From: an uncultured Flavobacteriales bacterium
Lineage (GTDB): Bacteria > Bacteroidota > Bacteroidia > Flavobacteriales_G > Salibacteraceae
DNA: 64,000 bases
Assembly: GCA_943788145.1 (NCBI GenBank)
Contig: CALSPD010000005.1
Location: 1 to 64,000, forward strand
Reading direction: 5' to 3'
The position numbers and the translations under genes are program-made. The notes below the pieces were generated by a model. It worked only from the letters and a program-made list of their open reading frames with translations. It ran no database searches and was not told the DNA's origin. Positions 25,482-35,770 of the stretch are shown piece after piece. How positions within the stretch are numbered: the stretch's first letter is position 1; each line of letters begins with the position of its first letter.

Positions 25482-28379
25482 TTAGAACTTTAGAACAACA
25501 TTATCTGCCGTACCCGACTGATCAATCTTGAATTCACATCTTCGATTCAGCTGTCGTCCTTCGGGATTGTCGCTTCCATCAGGATTAGCATTTGGGGCGA
25601 TTGGAACAGCCTCACCGAAGTATTGATAGTTCAATCGTTCTTCAGCTACACCATCTTTGGTTAGGTGGTTATACGCAGCTTTTGCTCTTTTTTCTGAAAG
25701 CGCCATATTGTATTCAACCGTTCCAATCCAGTCTGCATGACCGTCAATTTGGACCTCAACATCGCCTTTTTTCTCCATGTAATCGGCCACCTTCTTTAAT
25801 TCGGATACACTTTCCTTGCGCAGGTCGGCTTTGTCGAAATCAAACAATATGTTTCTAAAAACAATGGTTTCGTCTTCTTTCGCTGTATTCATTTTATCCG
25901 CCTTTGATGGAGCTTCTGTCTTAACAGGTTCTTTCGTTACAACGGCAACTTCTTCAGGCTTCTCAGCTATCGGCTCGACTTTTTTCACTTCCGTAGGCTG
26001 AGCTTTAACTGGATCCTTTATTACAGCGGCAATTTCTTCAGGTTTTTCAGCTATTGGCTCGACTTTTTTCACCTCAGTAGGTTCAGCCTTAACAGGATCT
26101 TTTGTTACGGCAGCAATTTCTTCTGGTTCTGCTTTAATTGGATCTTCCTTCTTTACTTCTGGTGTTTTTTCTGGTGCGTTTTCTGGTGTAGGGGTAGCCG
26201 CAGGTGCGTTTGGTTGAACAGCGGCAACAGCTTGACTAGAGTCGATTAGTTGAGGTACGATCAATTTTGAGCGATCCACGGTTGTCATGGTTGAAAGTTG
26301 GGCTGATAATGGTTGATCCTTGAATTTTTCCTCGATGATTTCAACCTGTTTTTTCGGATACACTTCTTCTGGGCGTATATCTGATGCGATCATGTAATTG
26401 GCCCGAGCTTCGGGTAAGTGTGATGCATAAAACAGCCGATCGGCTTCTGAAATGCGATCGGTATATCGAGCAGCAATTTCATCACGTGTTTGAATGTTGG
26501 CCACGGGGGTATTTCCGATAAGTTCGCTTGACAAACGAATTCCGTTTGGATCAATTAAATCGATCAATCGTATGTAATTGGTGAGTTCAATTGGATTGTA
26601 CTCAGCGGCAATTTCAGAACGCAATGAATCTTTTTGGATTTCATTCAACTTCGCAATGTCTATTCCTTCAAATTTTTCCTCAACCTTTTGATCGACATTG
26701 AAAAACGCGTTGTTTATATAGGCGCGTTGTGCATAAACATTCCCATTCTCGTCTTCTAGATTGTCGATTTTGATCTCTTGGAATAAAGTGAAGTAGTCAC
26801 ATTGTTTTGGTACCTCAAATTCTCCGGCTTGCGGTAAATAGCCTTCCGCTTCTATTTTGAAACCATAGGTAGTTTCAGTTTTAAGTCGCATTTCATATTT
26901 ACCCGTTTTCGGATCACTTTTATAGCTATTGATGATCAACTTTGTTTTTGGATCGAAAACGGTAATAGTGGTTGCAACAGGAGCATTCAAGTCTTCGCTA
27001 AATACAATACCACTGATCATTGTAGCTGAAACGTTCTTACAGTCAAGAATGATTCGATAAATATCCGTTTCGCCATAGCCACCATCGCGATCAGATGCAT
27101 AATAACCAACAGCTCCATCGTCAGAGGTTACGAAGTAGCGGTCATGGCCTGGAGTATTGATTGGTGGTCCAAGGTTTTCAGCTGGTCCCCATTCCCCATT
27201 TTCACCGAGTTCTGATTTAAAAATATCGTAATCGCCCATTGAGTTATGGCCGTTTGAGGCAAAATACAAGGTGTTTCCGTCTGGAGTAAGAAATGGTGCA
27301 TCTTCGTCATGCTTGGTGTTGATTAACTTACCAAGATTTGATAGTGATTTCCATTGGCCGCTTTCGTCCTTGGTCGTAATGTAGATATCACGTCCTCCAA
27401 ATCCAGAGTTCAAGTCGCTCACTACAAACATGGTTTGTTCGTCTTGAGTAATGAAAATAGACGGCTCAAAACCTTTGACGGAGTTGATTCGCCCTTGATC
27501 TTTAACAGGAATGGTCCAAAGGCCATTGTCTAACTTACTAACCCATACATCCAAATCTCGATAAATGAATAGTTGGGTTTCATCGCCAGCATAAGTAATG
27601 GTAGCATCGTGCATTTCTGTATTAACCTGATTGTTAATGACTCGGTTTGATGTGTCAACATTTGAAGCCGGGCTATAAGTGCCATTGATGTTCAATGAAT
27701 AATAAATGTCCTCGAAATACTTTCCATCCGTATCCATGTGACCTCCAGTGGAAGTGTTTCTTCTAGAAGTAAAGAGAATGATGTTTTCGTCATTGGTCAC
27801 AACTGGAGAATAATCTGGAAATTCGGAATTGATATTTGCTCCCATGTTTTCGATTCGAATGAAATCCTTATTGTTTTCAAACTGAACCTTACCATTTTGA
27901 CACATTTCTATGTAGCGGTCTATGTCTTCACCTAATTCATGCTTTGCGTATCCCTCTCTTTTCTTAAAACTTAAGTAGCTGTTAAAATAATCCACAGCTA
28001 AATCAAAATTCCCCGCATACTGCTCTGATTTTCCAGCAAATAAAAATATTTCGGGAAGCGTATCTTCTTTTGTGTTTTGAATAGCGCGTTCTAAGTACGG
28101 AGCTGCATCGCCTCGATGGAGTCCTTCTTCATATATAGCCAATCCCATTTCATAATTGTAATCAGGATTATCTGGGGATAGCTTCAATAAGTCCTTATAA
28201 ATAGAAATGGCATCGGAGAAGCGCTCAGAGTTGATGGCTTTTACCGCTTGAACCCGCATCTTTTTCTCTTCCTTGGTTTGGCCAAAAGCTGTAATGGCCG
28301 ATAGCAAGGTGAAAAAGATTAGAAGTAGGAAATATTTTCCTGGTTTCGTAGAATCAACTATTCTTTCTGAATACCGCAT
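25482..28379 (-). CDS. PorE-like OmpA-family protein (TPR, beta-propeller, carboxypeptidase-regulatory, OmpA)
   Basis: 965 residues. Domain order: signal peptide or membrane anchor (about 15-35), TPR-like helices (35-160), PD40-type beta-propeller (175-450, with SPDYSPVV-like and APFLTPDGNTLYFASNG motifs), a carboxypeptidase-D regulatory-like beta-sandwich (455-545), a Lys/Pro/Glu-rich linker with 28-residue tandem repeats, and a C-terminal OmpA peptidoglycan-binding domain (ILFDFDKADLRKES ... GHADWIG ... NRRCEFKI). This is the order described for PorE, which ties the T9SS to peptidoglycan, though several paralogues exist per genome. It follows a related gene on the same strand (gap 88 nt). 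Confidence 0.85.
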   Translation of the reverse strand: MRYSERIVDSTKPGKYFLLLIFFTLLSAITAFGQTKEEKKMRVQAVKAINSERFSDAISIYKDLLKLSPDNPDYNYEMGLAIYEEGLHRGDAAPYLERAIQNTKEDTLPEIFLFAGKSEQYAGNFDLAVDYFNSYLSFKKREGYAKHELGEDIDRYIEMCQNGKVQFENNKDFIRIENMGANINSEFPDYSPVVTNDENIILFTSRRNTSTGGHMDTDGKYFEDIYYSLNINGTYSPASNVDTSNRVINNQVNTEMHDATITYAGDETQLFIYRDLDVWVSKLDNGLWTIPVKDQGRINSVKGFEPSIFITQDEQTMFVVSDLNSGFGGRDIYITTKDESGQWKSLSNLGKLINTKHDEDAPFLTPDGNTLYFASNGHNSMGDYDIFKSELGENGEWGPAENLGPPINTPGHDRYFVTSDDGAVGYYASDRDGGYGETDIYRIILDCKNVSATMISGIVFSEDLNAPVATTITVFDPKTKLIINSYKSDPKTGKYEMRLKTETTYGFKIEAEGYLPQAGEFEVPKQCDYFTLFQEIKIDNLEDENGNVYAQRAYINNAFFNVDQKVEEKFEGIDIAKLNEIQKDSLRSEIAAEYNPIELTNYIRLIDLIDPNGIRLSSELIGNTPVANIQTRDEIAARYTDRISEADRLFYASHLPEARANYMIASDIRPEEVYPKKQVEIIEEKFKDQPLSAQLSTMTTVDRSKLIVPQLIDSSQAVAAVQPNAPAATPTPENAPEKTPEVKKEDPIKAEPEEIAAVTKDPVKAEPTEVKKVEPIAEKPEEIAAVIKDPVKAQPTEVKKVEPIAEKPEEVAVVTKEPVKTEAPSKADKMNTAKEDETIVFRNILFDFDKADLRKESVSELKKVADYMEKKGDVEVQIDGHADWIGTVEYNMALSEKRAKAAYNHLTKDGVAEERLNYQYFGEAVPIAPNANPDGSDNPEGRQLNRRCEFKIDQSGTADNVVLKF
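25922..26165 (-). repeat. 84-nt tandem repeat encoding the K/P/E linker
   Basis: About three units with an 84-nt period, each encoding variants of EEIAAVTKDPVKAEPTEVKK. It separates the propeller part from the OmpA domain and probably spans the periplasm; unit number may vary between strains. Confidence 0.75.
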
Positions 28380-28467
28380 GGAATGGGAGGTTTTTGTAAC
28401 AAGACAAATCTACCTCCCTAATTAGTGGGTAATTTTCAGCGCTTTCCTTCTTATAAACAGGAATTTG

Positions 28468-31400
28468 TTAATTCAATACGACCTTAAAGTATTGATATTG
28501 CGCAGCTTGAGATGAAGTCATTAGATTGTCACTTGAGTTTTGGGGGCCGGAAACATGCGATTTCTTGCTGATTGTCGAAATCTTGTTGATATCTATTCCA
28601 TCATTTTTCAACTTTTCGAATAACGCCTTCTCGCCATTTATAAGCCTTTGTTTTGCTAATCCTTCGTTGCCACCTGGAAACGAAGTTGATACAGTAGAAG
28701 CGCTTCCGTATAGCGTTATTTTGGCCTGTCCTTTATCCTCAATTTCTGCTTTTATGGCTTGGCTAATAAGCGACATGGTTTTTGAATCAAAGTTGTCAAC
28801 TGCATTATATCCGAAGGAAATGGTAAAACTATGTTCATCTGAAGTCGCAGATAGCTTACTGGCCTTTTCTTGCTCGCTGTTATTTGACTGCATTTTATCA
28901 GCCTTCGAAGTAACCATATGCGGTATAATACGAACAGTATTACCCTCTAGGACCTCTTCAATCCATATTTTGCGATTCTTATCTAGTGTAGTAATTAATT
29001 CAAGCTTGTAGTCTTCTCCGGATTCCAATTTGTGATAAACAAAAGATCCATCGGATTTGACGATTTCAGTAAACAAGACTTTGCCCGCCTGATCTATGAA
29101 TTTTACCATTGTTCCAGAAGGAATAACGATTCCCGCATCACTTAGGACGAAATATGTACTTACTACGGCTTCAATTTGCTCAGGCTTTGTGTCTATTTGA
29201 CTTAAACTATGCGGGATGATACGAATTTGTTTCCCATCTCTTGACTCCTCTATCCAAAGCTTCTCATGGACATCCTTATCAAAGTGAAGCTCTAAAAAAT
29301 AATCTCCACCTGTAGGTAGTTTATGGTAGGTGAATACGCCATTCGATCGAACGAGTTCGGTGTGAATTACTTTCCCATTTGCATCTATGAATTTAACGAA
29401 GGTTCCAGCTGGAATCGGGTTGCCCGACTCACTTCGAACATAATACGTACTTTCTTGAGTTGATTGTGCCGCAGTGGTCGTGCTTTTCGCACTTCGACTA
29501 TGCGGAATAATGCGGATGGACTTGCCATCCACAGATTCTTCAATCCAGATTTTTTCTTGGCTATCGATTGCAAGCACTAGATTCAGTTTCAAATCTTCGC
29601 CCGCTAGTTTATGATTTATAAACGAACCATCGCTTTTTACAATTTCTGTAAATAACACTTTTCCACCCTGATCAATAAATTGAACTATGGTCCCTGCAGA
29701 AATGGGGCTACCATCTGCGCTTTTCACATAATACTTGCTTTCTGATCGCGTAACTTTTGAGGCTGTTGTTTCTTTTGGTTCTTTTCCTTTTTCATAGAAT
29801 TTTCCGTCAAACGGAATCATTTCAATGTTTTTGTCTGTCGCAGAGTTGTTGAGTAGCTTTACCTCCAATGTGACATCATTTTCACTAGCCAATATGGGTT
29901 TCAAAATGTATTGCTGATCGGCCAATAGTTCCTTGAATTCAAAGAATCCGTCTTTACTTACGAATGCAGTATCAATGACTTTACCGTTTGTGTCAAGGTA
30001 GAGCATTTTACTTCCCAATGGAATTCTACCACTTTCATTTCTAGCATGAATTTGCCATTTCTTTGAATTACCTAAAACATTGTCTTTTAAAGCCACAACA
30101 GGGCGCGTTTCAGATTTGGGTAGTATGAATATTTCACGAGCAAGCTCTTGGTATTTCTGACCTGATGGGATAGTGATTCTTTCGGAATAGATTAAACCAT
30201 CCTTACCTTTCACTTGGACCAAATATTCGGAGCCGGATGGAATGATAAACACAAAGCTTCCATTTCGTTCAACAGGTTTTGCCAATCCTTTCAATTCATT
30301 GGTTGAAATTTCAGTGATGGAAATATCAATATCAGGATCCAAGTTATTGCCAGGAGCAGGAAAGATCCATCCCTTCAAAAGCGCAAATTTGCTTAGATCA
30401 ACGGTAGGGATTTGATCGTCTTCCTCATCTTTATATTGAACGACATAGATGTCGGTGCTTCCAATGGAGTTGGCTCCTTTGCTTGAATAATATGCCCGCT
30501 TACCATCTGGCGTGCTTATATAACTATGGTCGTCATCCGTGGTGTTTATGGGATAACCCAAGTTTTTTGGAGTAGACCAATTGCTGTTTTCATCGAGCTG
30601 GGAATAGAAAACGTCATAGCCTCCCATTGATTTGTGTCCATTGGACGAGAAATACATGGTCTTGCCATCAGGGTGAAAATAGGGTGCGTCTTCATCATCT
30701 GGGGTGTTAATGGGCTCTCCCATATTAATAGCCTTTCCCCAATCGCCATTGGGTAGTTTCTGTGCATACCAAATGTCTTTTCCACCAATTCCACCTTTTC
30801 GATCGCTCACAAAATATAGACGCTGGTCATCCGCAGTCACAGTAGCGAAAAATTCATTGGAAGTCGAGTTGACATTTGAGCCAACCAAGGCTGGTGGTGA
30901 CCAACCCGTTCCAAGTGTAAACTCGCTTTCGTAAATATTGCCAACACCACCAAAAATCTTATAGATATACAGCTTTCGCCCGTCTGGACTCATACTCACA
31001 ACAGATGAATGCTGGTCGGCTACATTGATGTTGAGCAATTCAGGTTCCATCCAAATACCACTAATGCTTCGATAACTTACATACATATCTTCGTAATACA
31101 TGCCGGTTTGAGCCTCAATTTTACCTTCATTGGAACCGTCCGTTCTTGCTTTTCTCGATGTGAAATAGAGTGTATTTTCGTCAAACGCTACAATTGGAGA
31201 GTATTCAGCGAATTTCGAATTGATCGGAGAGCCAATGTTGACTATTTCGGCCTCAACAGGGTTCGCCATTAGTTCCCGAGCCACTTCACACATAACAAGT
31301 CCTTTTTCGGCCTCAGGTCGCAAGAAATGTTTTTTGCTTGCATCGTCTAAAAACTTCTGATAGAAGAATTCAGCTGAATCCAATGAAGTCTGGATGTGGT

Positions 31401-31710
31401 AAGCCTTGCCTAAATAGAAATAAGTCTCAACAGGTGCGGTCTTAAAATCGGATGAGAAAGGATCGTAAATGTTTTTTACATCCTTCGAAGCTTTTAAAAG
31501 ATAGGGGAGACCACGATCGCGATCGATGCCCAAACTCAAATAAGAGCGGCCGATTTTATAGTTTAGGTTGGCATTGGGTTTCTCCTTGAGGAGATCAAGC
31601 CAAATCGGAATGGCTAATCCGTAATAGCCATCCTCGGTTAGCAGGTTTGCCTCGGTAAATTGTTCTCGAAAGGATTGAGCATTTACTTTAAAGACTAAAG
31701 TGAATAGCAA
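28468..31710 (-). CDS. PorE-like paralogue with repeated beta-sandwich modules; amber codon in signal peptide
   Basis: The main open frame gives 1080 residues from a TTG at 31710. It has TPR-like helices (about 10-150), a PD40 beta-propeller (165-430), a linker with carboxypeptidase-regulatory-like strands, one divergent and three close ~95-residue modules (KFIDANGKVIHTELVRS ... KLWIEESRDGKQIRIIPHS), and a degenerate OmpA-like end lacking the peptidoglycan-binding NRR motif. In the same frame a better start ATG at 31734 reads M-R-K-S, then TAG (31720-31722), then LILLLFTLVFKVNAQ. The stop thus falls inside the expected signal peptide. The TTG start leaves a signal peptide without a basic n-region, so export may fail. 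Sequencing error is possible. Confidence 0.8.
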   Translation of the reverse strand: MLFTLVFKVNAQSFREQFTEANLLTEDGYYGLAIPIWLDLLKEKPNANLNYKIGRSYLSLGIDRDRGLPYLLKASKDVKNIYDPFSSDFKTAPVETYFYLGKAYHIQTSLDSAEFFYQKFLDDASKKHFLRPEAEKGLVMCEVARELMANPVEAEIVNIGSPINSKFAEYSPIVAFDENTLYFTSRKARTDGSNEGKIEAQTGMYYEDMYVSYRSISGIWMEPELLNINVADQHSSVVSMSPDGRKLYIYKIFGGVGNIYESEFTLGTGWSPPALVGSNVNSTSNEFFATVTADDQRLYFVSDRKGGIGGKDIWYAQKLPNGDWGKAINMGEPINTPDDEDAPYFHPDGKTMYFSSNGHKSMGGYDVFYSQLDENSNWSTPKNLGYPINTTDDDHSYISTPDGKRAYYSSKGANSIGSTDIYVVQYKDEEDDQIPTVDLSKFALLKGWIFPAPGNNLDPDIDISITEISTNELKGLAKPVERNGSFVFIIPSGSEYLVQVKGKDGLIYSERITIPSGQKYQELAREIFILPKSETRPVVALKDNVLGNSKKWQIHARNESGRIPLGSKMLYLDTNGKVIDTAFVSKDGFFEFKELLADQQYILKPILASENDVTLEVKLLNNSATDKNIEMIPFDGKFYEKGKEPKETTASKVTRSESKYYVKSADGSPISAGTIVQFIDQGGKVLFTEIVKSDGSFINHKLAGEDLKLNLVLAIDSQEKIWIEESVDGKSIRIIPHSRSAKSTTTAAQSTQESTYYVRSESGNPIPAGTFVKFIDANGKVIHTELVRSNGVFTYHKLPTGGDYFLELHFDKDVHEKLWIEESRDGKQIRIIPHSLSQIDTKPEQIEAVVSTYFVLSDAGIVIPSGTMVKFIDQAGKVLFTEIVKSDGSFVYHKLESGEDYKLELITTLDKNRKIWIEEVLEGNTVRIIPHMVTSKADKMQSNNSEQEKASKLSATSDEHSFTISFGYNAVDNFDSKTMSLISQAIKAEIEDKGQAKITLYGSASTVSTSFPGGNEGLAKQRLINGEKALFEKLKNDGIDINKISTISKKSHVSGPQNSSDNLMTSSQAAQYQYFKVVLN

Positions 31711-31822
31711 TAGAATTAACTAAGACTTTCTCATTTCCGTAGCGTTTAGTTTATCCAAAATAAGCTAAAGCATCGAGAAGAAAGACTTACTAATCCTTAA
31801 CTTATCAAGGATGAGCTATGAA

Positions 31823-33148
31823 TTAGATTTCTCGATTCACATCCCACTGCTCGAGGTAGTCAGCCACTCTGCGCACAAACATGCCACCCAAAGCTCCATC
31901 AACCACACGATGATCGTAAGAATGGGATAAAAACATCATGTGTCGAATTCCGATGGTGTCCCCTTGTGGAGTCTCAATAACCGCAGGCTTCTTTATGATG
32001 GCTCCAACGGCCATAATAGCGACTTGTGGTTGATTAATAATCGGAGTGCCCATGACGTTGCCAAAGGAGCCAACATTTGAAACGGTGTATGTGCCACCTT
32101 GGATTTCATCTGGCAACAACTTATTGGTTCGCGCCCGATTTGCTAGGTCATTTACCGCTTTAGTAATTCCCAAAAGGTTTAATCGGTCGGTGTTTCGGAT
32201 AACGGGTACAATTAAATTACCACTAGGCAAGGCGGCAGCCATACCAATGTTGATGTTCTTTTTGCGGATAATTGTATCTCCTTCAATCGAAATATTGATC
32301 ATCGGGAAATCTTTGATGGCGCGCGTAATTACTTCAATGAAAATAGGAGTGAAGGTGAGCTTTTCATTTTCTCTCTTTTCAAAGGAACCTTTCACTTTGT
32401 TTCGCCAATTCACAACATTCGTAACGTCAGCTTCTACGAAGCTTGTGACGTGTGCAGAAGTGCTTTTTGATTTCACCATATGGTCAGCAATCAACTTGCG
32501 CATGCGATCCATTTGGATGATTTCAGTATCTCCTGTTGCAGAAGCAGCAGGCTTCACCTGAATAGTCTCTGCTACAGGTGCTTTTTCTATTGCTTGAGGT
32601 GTTGGTGAATGTGAAGGTGCAGCAGCGCCTTGTCCGCGATTTTCTACAAATTCTAAAATGTCTTTTTTCGTAACTCGACCATTTTTCCCAGAGCCAGAAA
32701 TGGCATCTAATTCTGTGATTTGAATGCCTTCTTCCTTGGCAATACTTTTTACCAACGGACTGTAAAATCGATCGGAGGCGGAAAAATCCACATTTGCTGT
32801 TGGCGCTACAGTTTCTTGTGCAACTACAACGGTCTGCTCAACGGCATGAGCAGCAATAAGTTCCGGAGTTTCTCTTGAACTGTGGGGGGTGATAGAAGCA
32901 GACTCACCAGCCGCACCAATAATAGCTATGGCTTGACCTACCTGAGCAACTTCTCCCTCTTGAACGAGTAATTTGAGTATAGTGCCTCCAACAGGAGATG
33001 GAACTTCACTATCTACTTTATCGGTGGCAATTTCTACAATTGCCTCCTCCGCTTCGACCGTGTCTCCAACATTTTTTAACCATGTCGTAATTGTTGCTTC
33101 AGCAACGCTTTCGCCCATTTTAGGCAGAATAACTTCAGTTTGCGCCAT
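31823..33148 (-). CDS. 2-oxoacid dehydrogenase E2 (dihydrolipoamide acyltransferase)
   Basis: 441 residues from MAQTEVILPKMGES (start 33148; the frame is open to 33346, but the extension does not resemble the family). N-terminal lipoyl domain with the lipoylated Lys in EIATDKVDSEV, a peripheral subunit-binding domain (SPLVKSIAKEEGI ... GKNGRVTKKDIL), flexible Ala/Pro linkers, and a C-terminal catalytic domain with SYDHRVVDGALGG (catalytic His/Asp). A single lipoyl domain and the MGES start favour branched-chain or general 2-oxoacid E2 over the multi-lipoyl pyruvate type. E1 and E3 are not in this window. Confidence 0.92.
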   Translation of the reverse strand: MAQTEVILPKMGESVAEATITTWLKNVGDTVEAEEAIVEIATDKVDSEVPSPVGGTILKLLVQEGEVAQVGQAIAIIGAAGESASITPHSSRETPELIAAHAVEQTVVVAQETVAPTANVDFSASDRFYSPLVKSIAKEEGIQITELDAISGSGKNGRVTKKDILEFVENRGQGAAAPSHSPTPQAIEKAPVAETIQVKPAASATGDTEIIQMDRMRKLIADHMVKSKSTSAHVTSFVEADVTNVVNWRNKVKGSFEKRENEKLTFTPIFIEVITRAIKDFPMINISIEGDTIIRKKNINIGMAAALPSGNLIVPVIRNTDRLNLLGITKAVNDLANRARTNKLLPDEIQGGTYTVSNVGSFGNVMGTPIINQPQVAIMAVGAIIKKPAVIETPQGDTIGIRHMMFLSHSYDHRVVDGALGGMFVRRVADYLEQWDVNREI

Positions 33149-33254
33149 ACCAGTTCGTCTCAGTTTTTGCGGTTGCGAAAGTACGTTAAACAAACTTAGA
33201 CGAAAAGCTCTTTTAGAATGAACTAATTTCTGAATTGAGTGTTTCTTCGCAGTG

Positions 33255-35660
33255 ATGAAAAGATTATTGTTTCTATTATGTTGTCTAAGCGTAATCGAGT
33301 TAAACGCCCAAAACGCTGTGATCAAAGGACGAGTATTTGATCCCATAAATAATGAAGGGGTTCCCTTTGCAAATGTGGCGCTTCAAGGGTCTAGTATCGG
33401 AGCTGTTACTGACTTTGAAGGTAATTATGTGATAAATGGCTTTAAAGCTGGTCTTTATAACGTAGAAGCATCATCTGTTGGTTACACGACCAAAGTTGAA
33501 TTCGAAATTCAAACCTTCGAAAACAAACCTATTTTTCTCAATATTGAACTTCTTCAGGCCTCGGAACTGTTAGAGGCTGTTGAAGTGGTCGCATCGCCTT
33601 TTTCAAAAAGGGAAGAAGCACCTGTTTCCATGCGAACGATAGGTGTTTCTGAAATTGAGCGAAATCCCGGTGGGAATAGGGATATTTCGCGTGTTATTCA
33701 GTCGCTTCCGGGAGTTGCATCGCCACCTTCATTTCGAAATGACATCATTATTCGAGGCGGAGCACCGAATGAAAATAGATTCTATTTAGATGGGATTGAA
33801 GTACCTAACATTAACCACTTCGCCACGCAAGGAGCCGCTGGAGGACCTGTTGGGTTGATCAATGTCAACTTTATTAGGGAAGTGGATTTTTATTCCTCGT
33901 CTTTTCCCGCCAATAGAGGAAATGCGATGAGTTCGGTTTTTGATTTTTCCTTAAAGGAAGGCAACCCCGAAAAGATCAAATCGAATATAACAGTTGGAAG
34001 TAGTGATTATGGTTTAACCTTGGATGGCCCAATTGGGGATAAAACGACTTACATATTTTCTGTTCGTAGGTCCTATTTGCAGTTTTTGTTTTCTGTCTTG
34101 AAACTACCGTTTTTGCCAATTTACAATGATGGCCAATTTAAAATCAAAACACGCCTCAATGCGAAGAATGAAATTACTTTCCTCGGTTTAGGCGCTTTGG
34201 ACCAATTTGAATTAAACAAGGCTGCCAATGATGGAGTAACGGATCAAGAAACGCTGGAACGCAACCAATATATTCTTGGGAACATTGCTTCAAATGATCA
34301 GTGGAATTATACGCTTGGGGCCGCCTATAAGCACTTTTCGAACAGCAGTTTTCAAGAGATTATTGTAAGCCGAAATCATTTGGATAATCGAGCAGTTAAA
34401 TACTTCAACAATGACGAAAGCCTAGAATCAAACAAAATTCTAGACTATCGAAGTCAAGAAATAGAGAATAAGTTGCGCCTTGAGCACACTTGGCGCGGCA
34501 ATGGTTGGAAATGGAATGTCGGAGCGGGATATGAAAACGGGCTTTTTACCAATAGAACATACAATCGATTTGTTACGAGCGATGGTCAAGTGCTCACGGC
34601 TGATTTTAAATCTGATTTATTCATAAATAAATACGCTGCCTTTACCCAGATTTCAAAAGGTTTTATTGCCGATAGACTAAAGCTATCATTGGGATTGAGA
34701 ACCGATATGGCTATATATAACAGTGCGACTTCCAATCCATTGGATCAACTGTCGCCTCGCTTCTCTGTTTCCTATCTCTTTGCTCCAAAATGGAGTCTAA
34801 ATGGAAGTATAGGCCGATTCTACCAATTGCCTCCCTATACCATTCTCGGTTATAGAGATAACAACAATAACCTCGTGAATAAGCAAAATGGCATTTCATA
34901 CATTCAAGCCGATCATTTTGTAGCCGGAGTGGAATATTTGCCTTTCTCGAACACCAAGATAAGTGTCGAGGGATTTTATAAAATCTATGACAATTACCCA
35001 TTTTTAGTGCGCGACAGCGTTTCGCTTGCAAATCTTGGGAGTGACTTTGGTGTTATTGGAAATGATCCCGCTGTTCCCATTTCTAAAGGTCGTTCCTTTG
35101 GTTTGGAGTTCTTGATTCAACAAAAACTAACAAAAGGGTTCTACGGCATCATGGCGGTAACTTTGGTTCGCAGTGAATTTGAAGATAGAAATGGTGTGCT
35201 TAAGCCATCTGCTTGGGACAATGGGCAAGTCGTTACACTTACAGCAGGCAAGAAGTTTAAAGGCAATTGGGAGCTTGGTGCTCGATTTAGATATTTAGGT
35301 GGTGCTCCTTATACCCCATACAACGTGAGCCTATCGAGCAATAGGGTTAATTGGGACTTACGAGGCGTTGGTATTCTTGATTACGATCAATTGAACGCAG
35401 AGCGCACATCGGCCGTTCATCAATTAGATATGCGCCTAGATAAACGATGGTTCTTCAAAAAGTGGTCATTAGACCTCTACTTTGACGTCCAAAACGTTTA
35501 CAATTTTCAGGCACCTCAGGCCCCTTTTATTACTGTGATTCGCGATGAAAATGGCCAACCATTGGTTGATCCAAGCGACCCTTCGGCCTATCAAACCAAG
35601 TTGGTCGATAATTTTTCAGGCACCTTACTGCCATCGATAGGAATAATAATTGAGTTGTAG
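33255..35660 (+). CDS. TonB-dependent receptor with carboxypeptidase-D-like N-terminal domain
   Basis: 801 residues from the ATG at 33255 (a GTG one codon upstream is possible). Signal peptide (MKRLLFLLCCLSVIELNAQ), carboxypeptidase-regulatory-like domain (about 22-105: IKGRVFDPINNEGVPFANVA), plug (about 120-235, with VIQSLPGVAS and DIIIRGGAPNENRFYLDGIE), and a beta-barrel to the end. It lacks an SusD partner, so it is not a typical SusC. It imports an unknown ligand across the outer membrane. Divergent from the E2 gene with a 106-nt gap. Confidence 0.92.
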   Translation: MKRLLFLLCCLSVIELNAQNAVIKGRVFDPINNEGVPFANVALQGSSIGAVTDFEGNYVINGFKAGLYNVEASSVGYTTKVEFEIQTFENKPIFLNIELLQASELLEAVEVVASPFSKREEAPVSMRTIGVSEIERNPGGNRDISRVIQSLPGVASPPSFRNDIIIRGGAPNENRFYLDGIEVPNINHFATQGAAGGPVGLINVNFIREVDFYSSSFPANRGNAMSSVFDFSLKEGNPEKIKSNITVGSSDYGLTLDGPIGDKTTYIFSVRRSYLQFLFSVLKLPFLPIYNDGQFKIKTRLNAKNEITFLGLGALDQFELNKAANDGVTDQETLERNQYILGNIASNDQWNYTLGAAYKHFSNSSFQEIIVSRNHLDNRAVKYFNNDESLESNKILDYRSQEIENKLRLEHTWRGNGWKWNVGAGYENGLFTNRTYNRFVTSDGQVLTADFKSDLFINKYAAFTQISKGFIADRLKLSLGLRTDMAIYNSATSNPLDQLSPRFSVSYLFAPKWSLNGSIGRFYQLPPYTILGYRDNNNNLVNKQNGISYIQADHFVAGVEYLPFSNTKISVEGFYKIYDNYPFLVRDSVSLANLGSDFGVIGNDPAVPISKGRSFGLEFLIQQKLTKGFYGIMAVTLVRSEFEDRNGVLKPSAWDNGQVVTLTAGKKFKGNWELGARFRYLGGAPYTPYNVSLSSNRVNWDLRGVGILDYDQLNAERTSAVHQLDMRLDKRWFFKKWSLDLYFDVQNVYNFQAPQAPFITVIRDENGQPLVDPSDPSAYQTKLVDNFSGTLLPSIGIIIEL

Positions 35661-35770
35661 AAATGCCAGAAATTGAGGACTCTTAAGTCAGGTTATTGGA
35701 ATTAGCTGATGTTGTCAACTAGACGTTATAGGTTCCAAAGTTGCGTGTAGAAATAGCGAAGAATCTTAGT

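Noticed and set aside
13281-31734. In-frame TAG/TAA codons in the HYR remnant and the PorE-like paralogue as a sign of stop-codon reassignment
   Set aside because: TAG and TAA end many clearly bounded genes in the window (for example mcrC, mcrB, the BNR gene), so the standard code applies.
33149-33346. N-terminal extension of the E2 acyltransferase
   Set aside because: The added 66 residues do not resemble a lipoyl domain or targeting signal and would overlap the divergent TonB receptor gene; MAQTEVILPKMGES is the family start.
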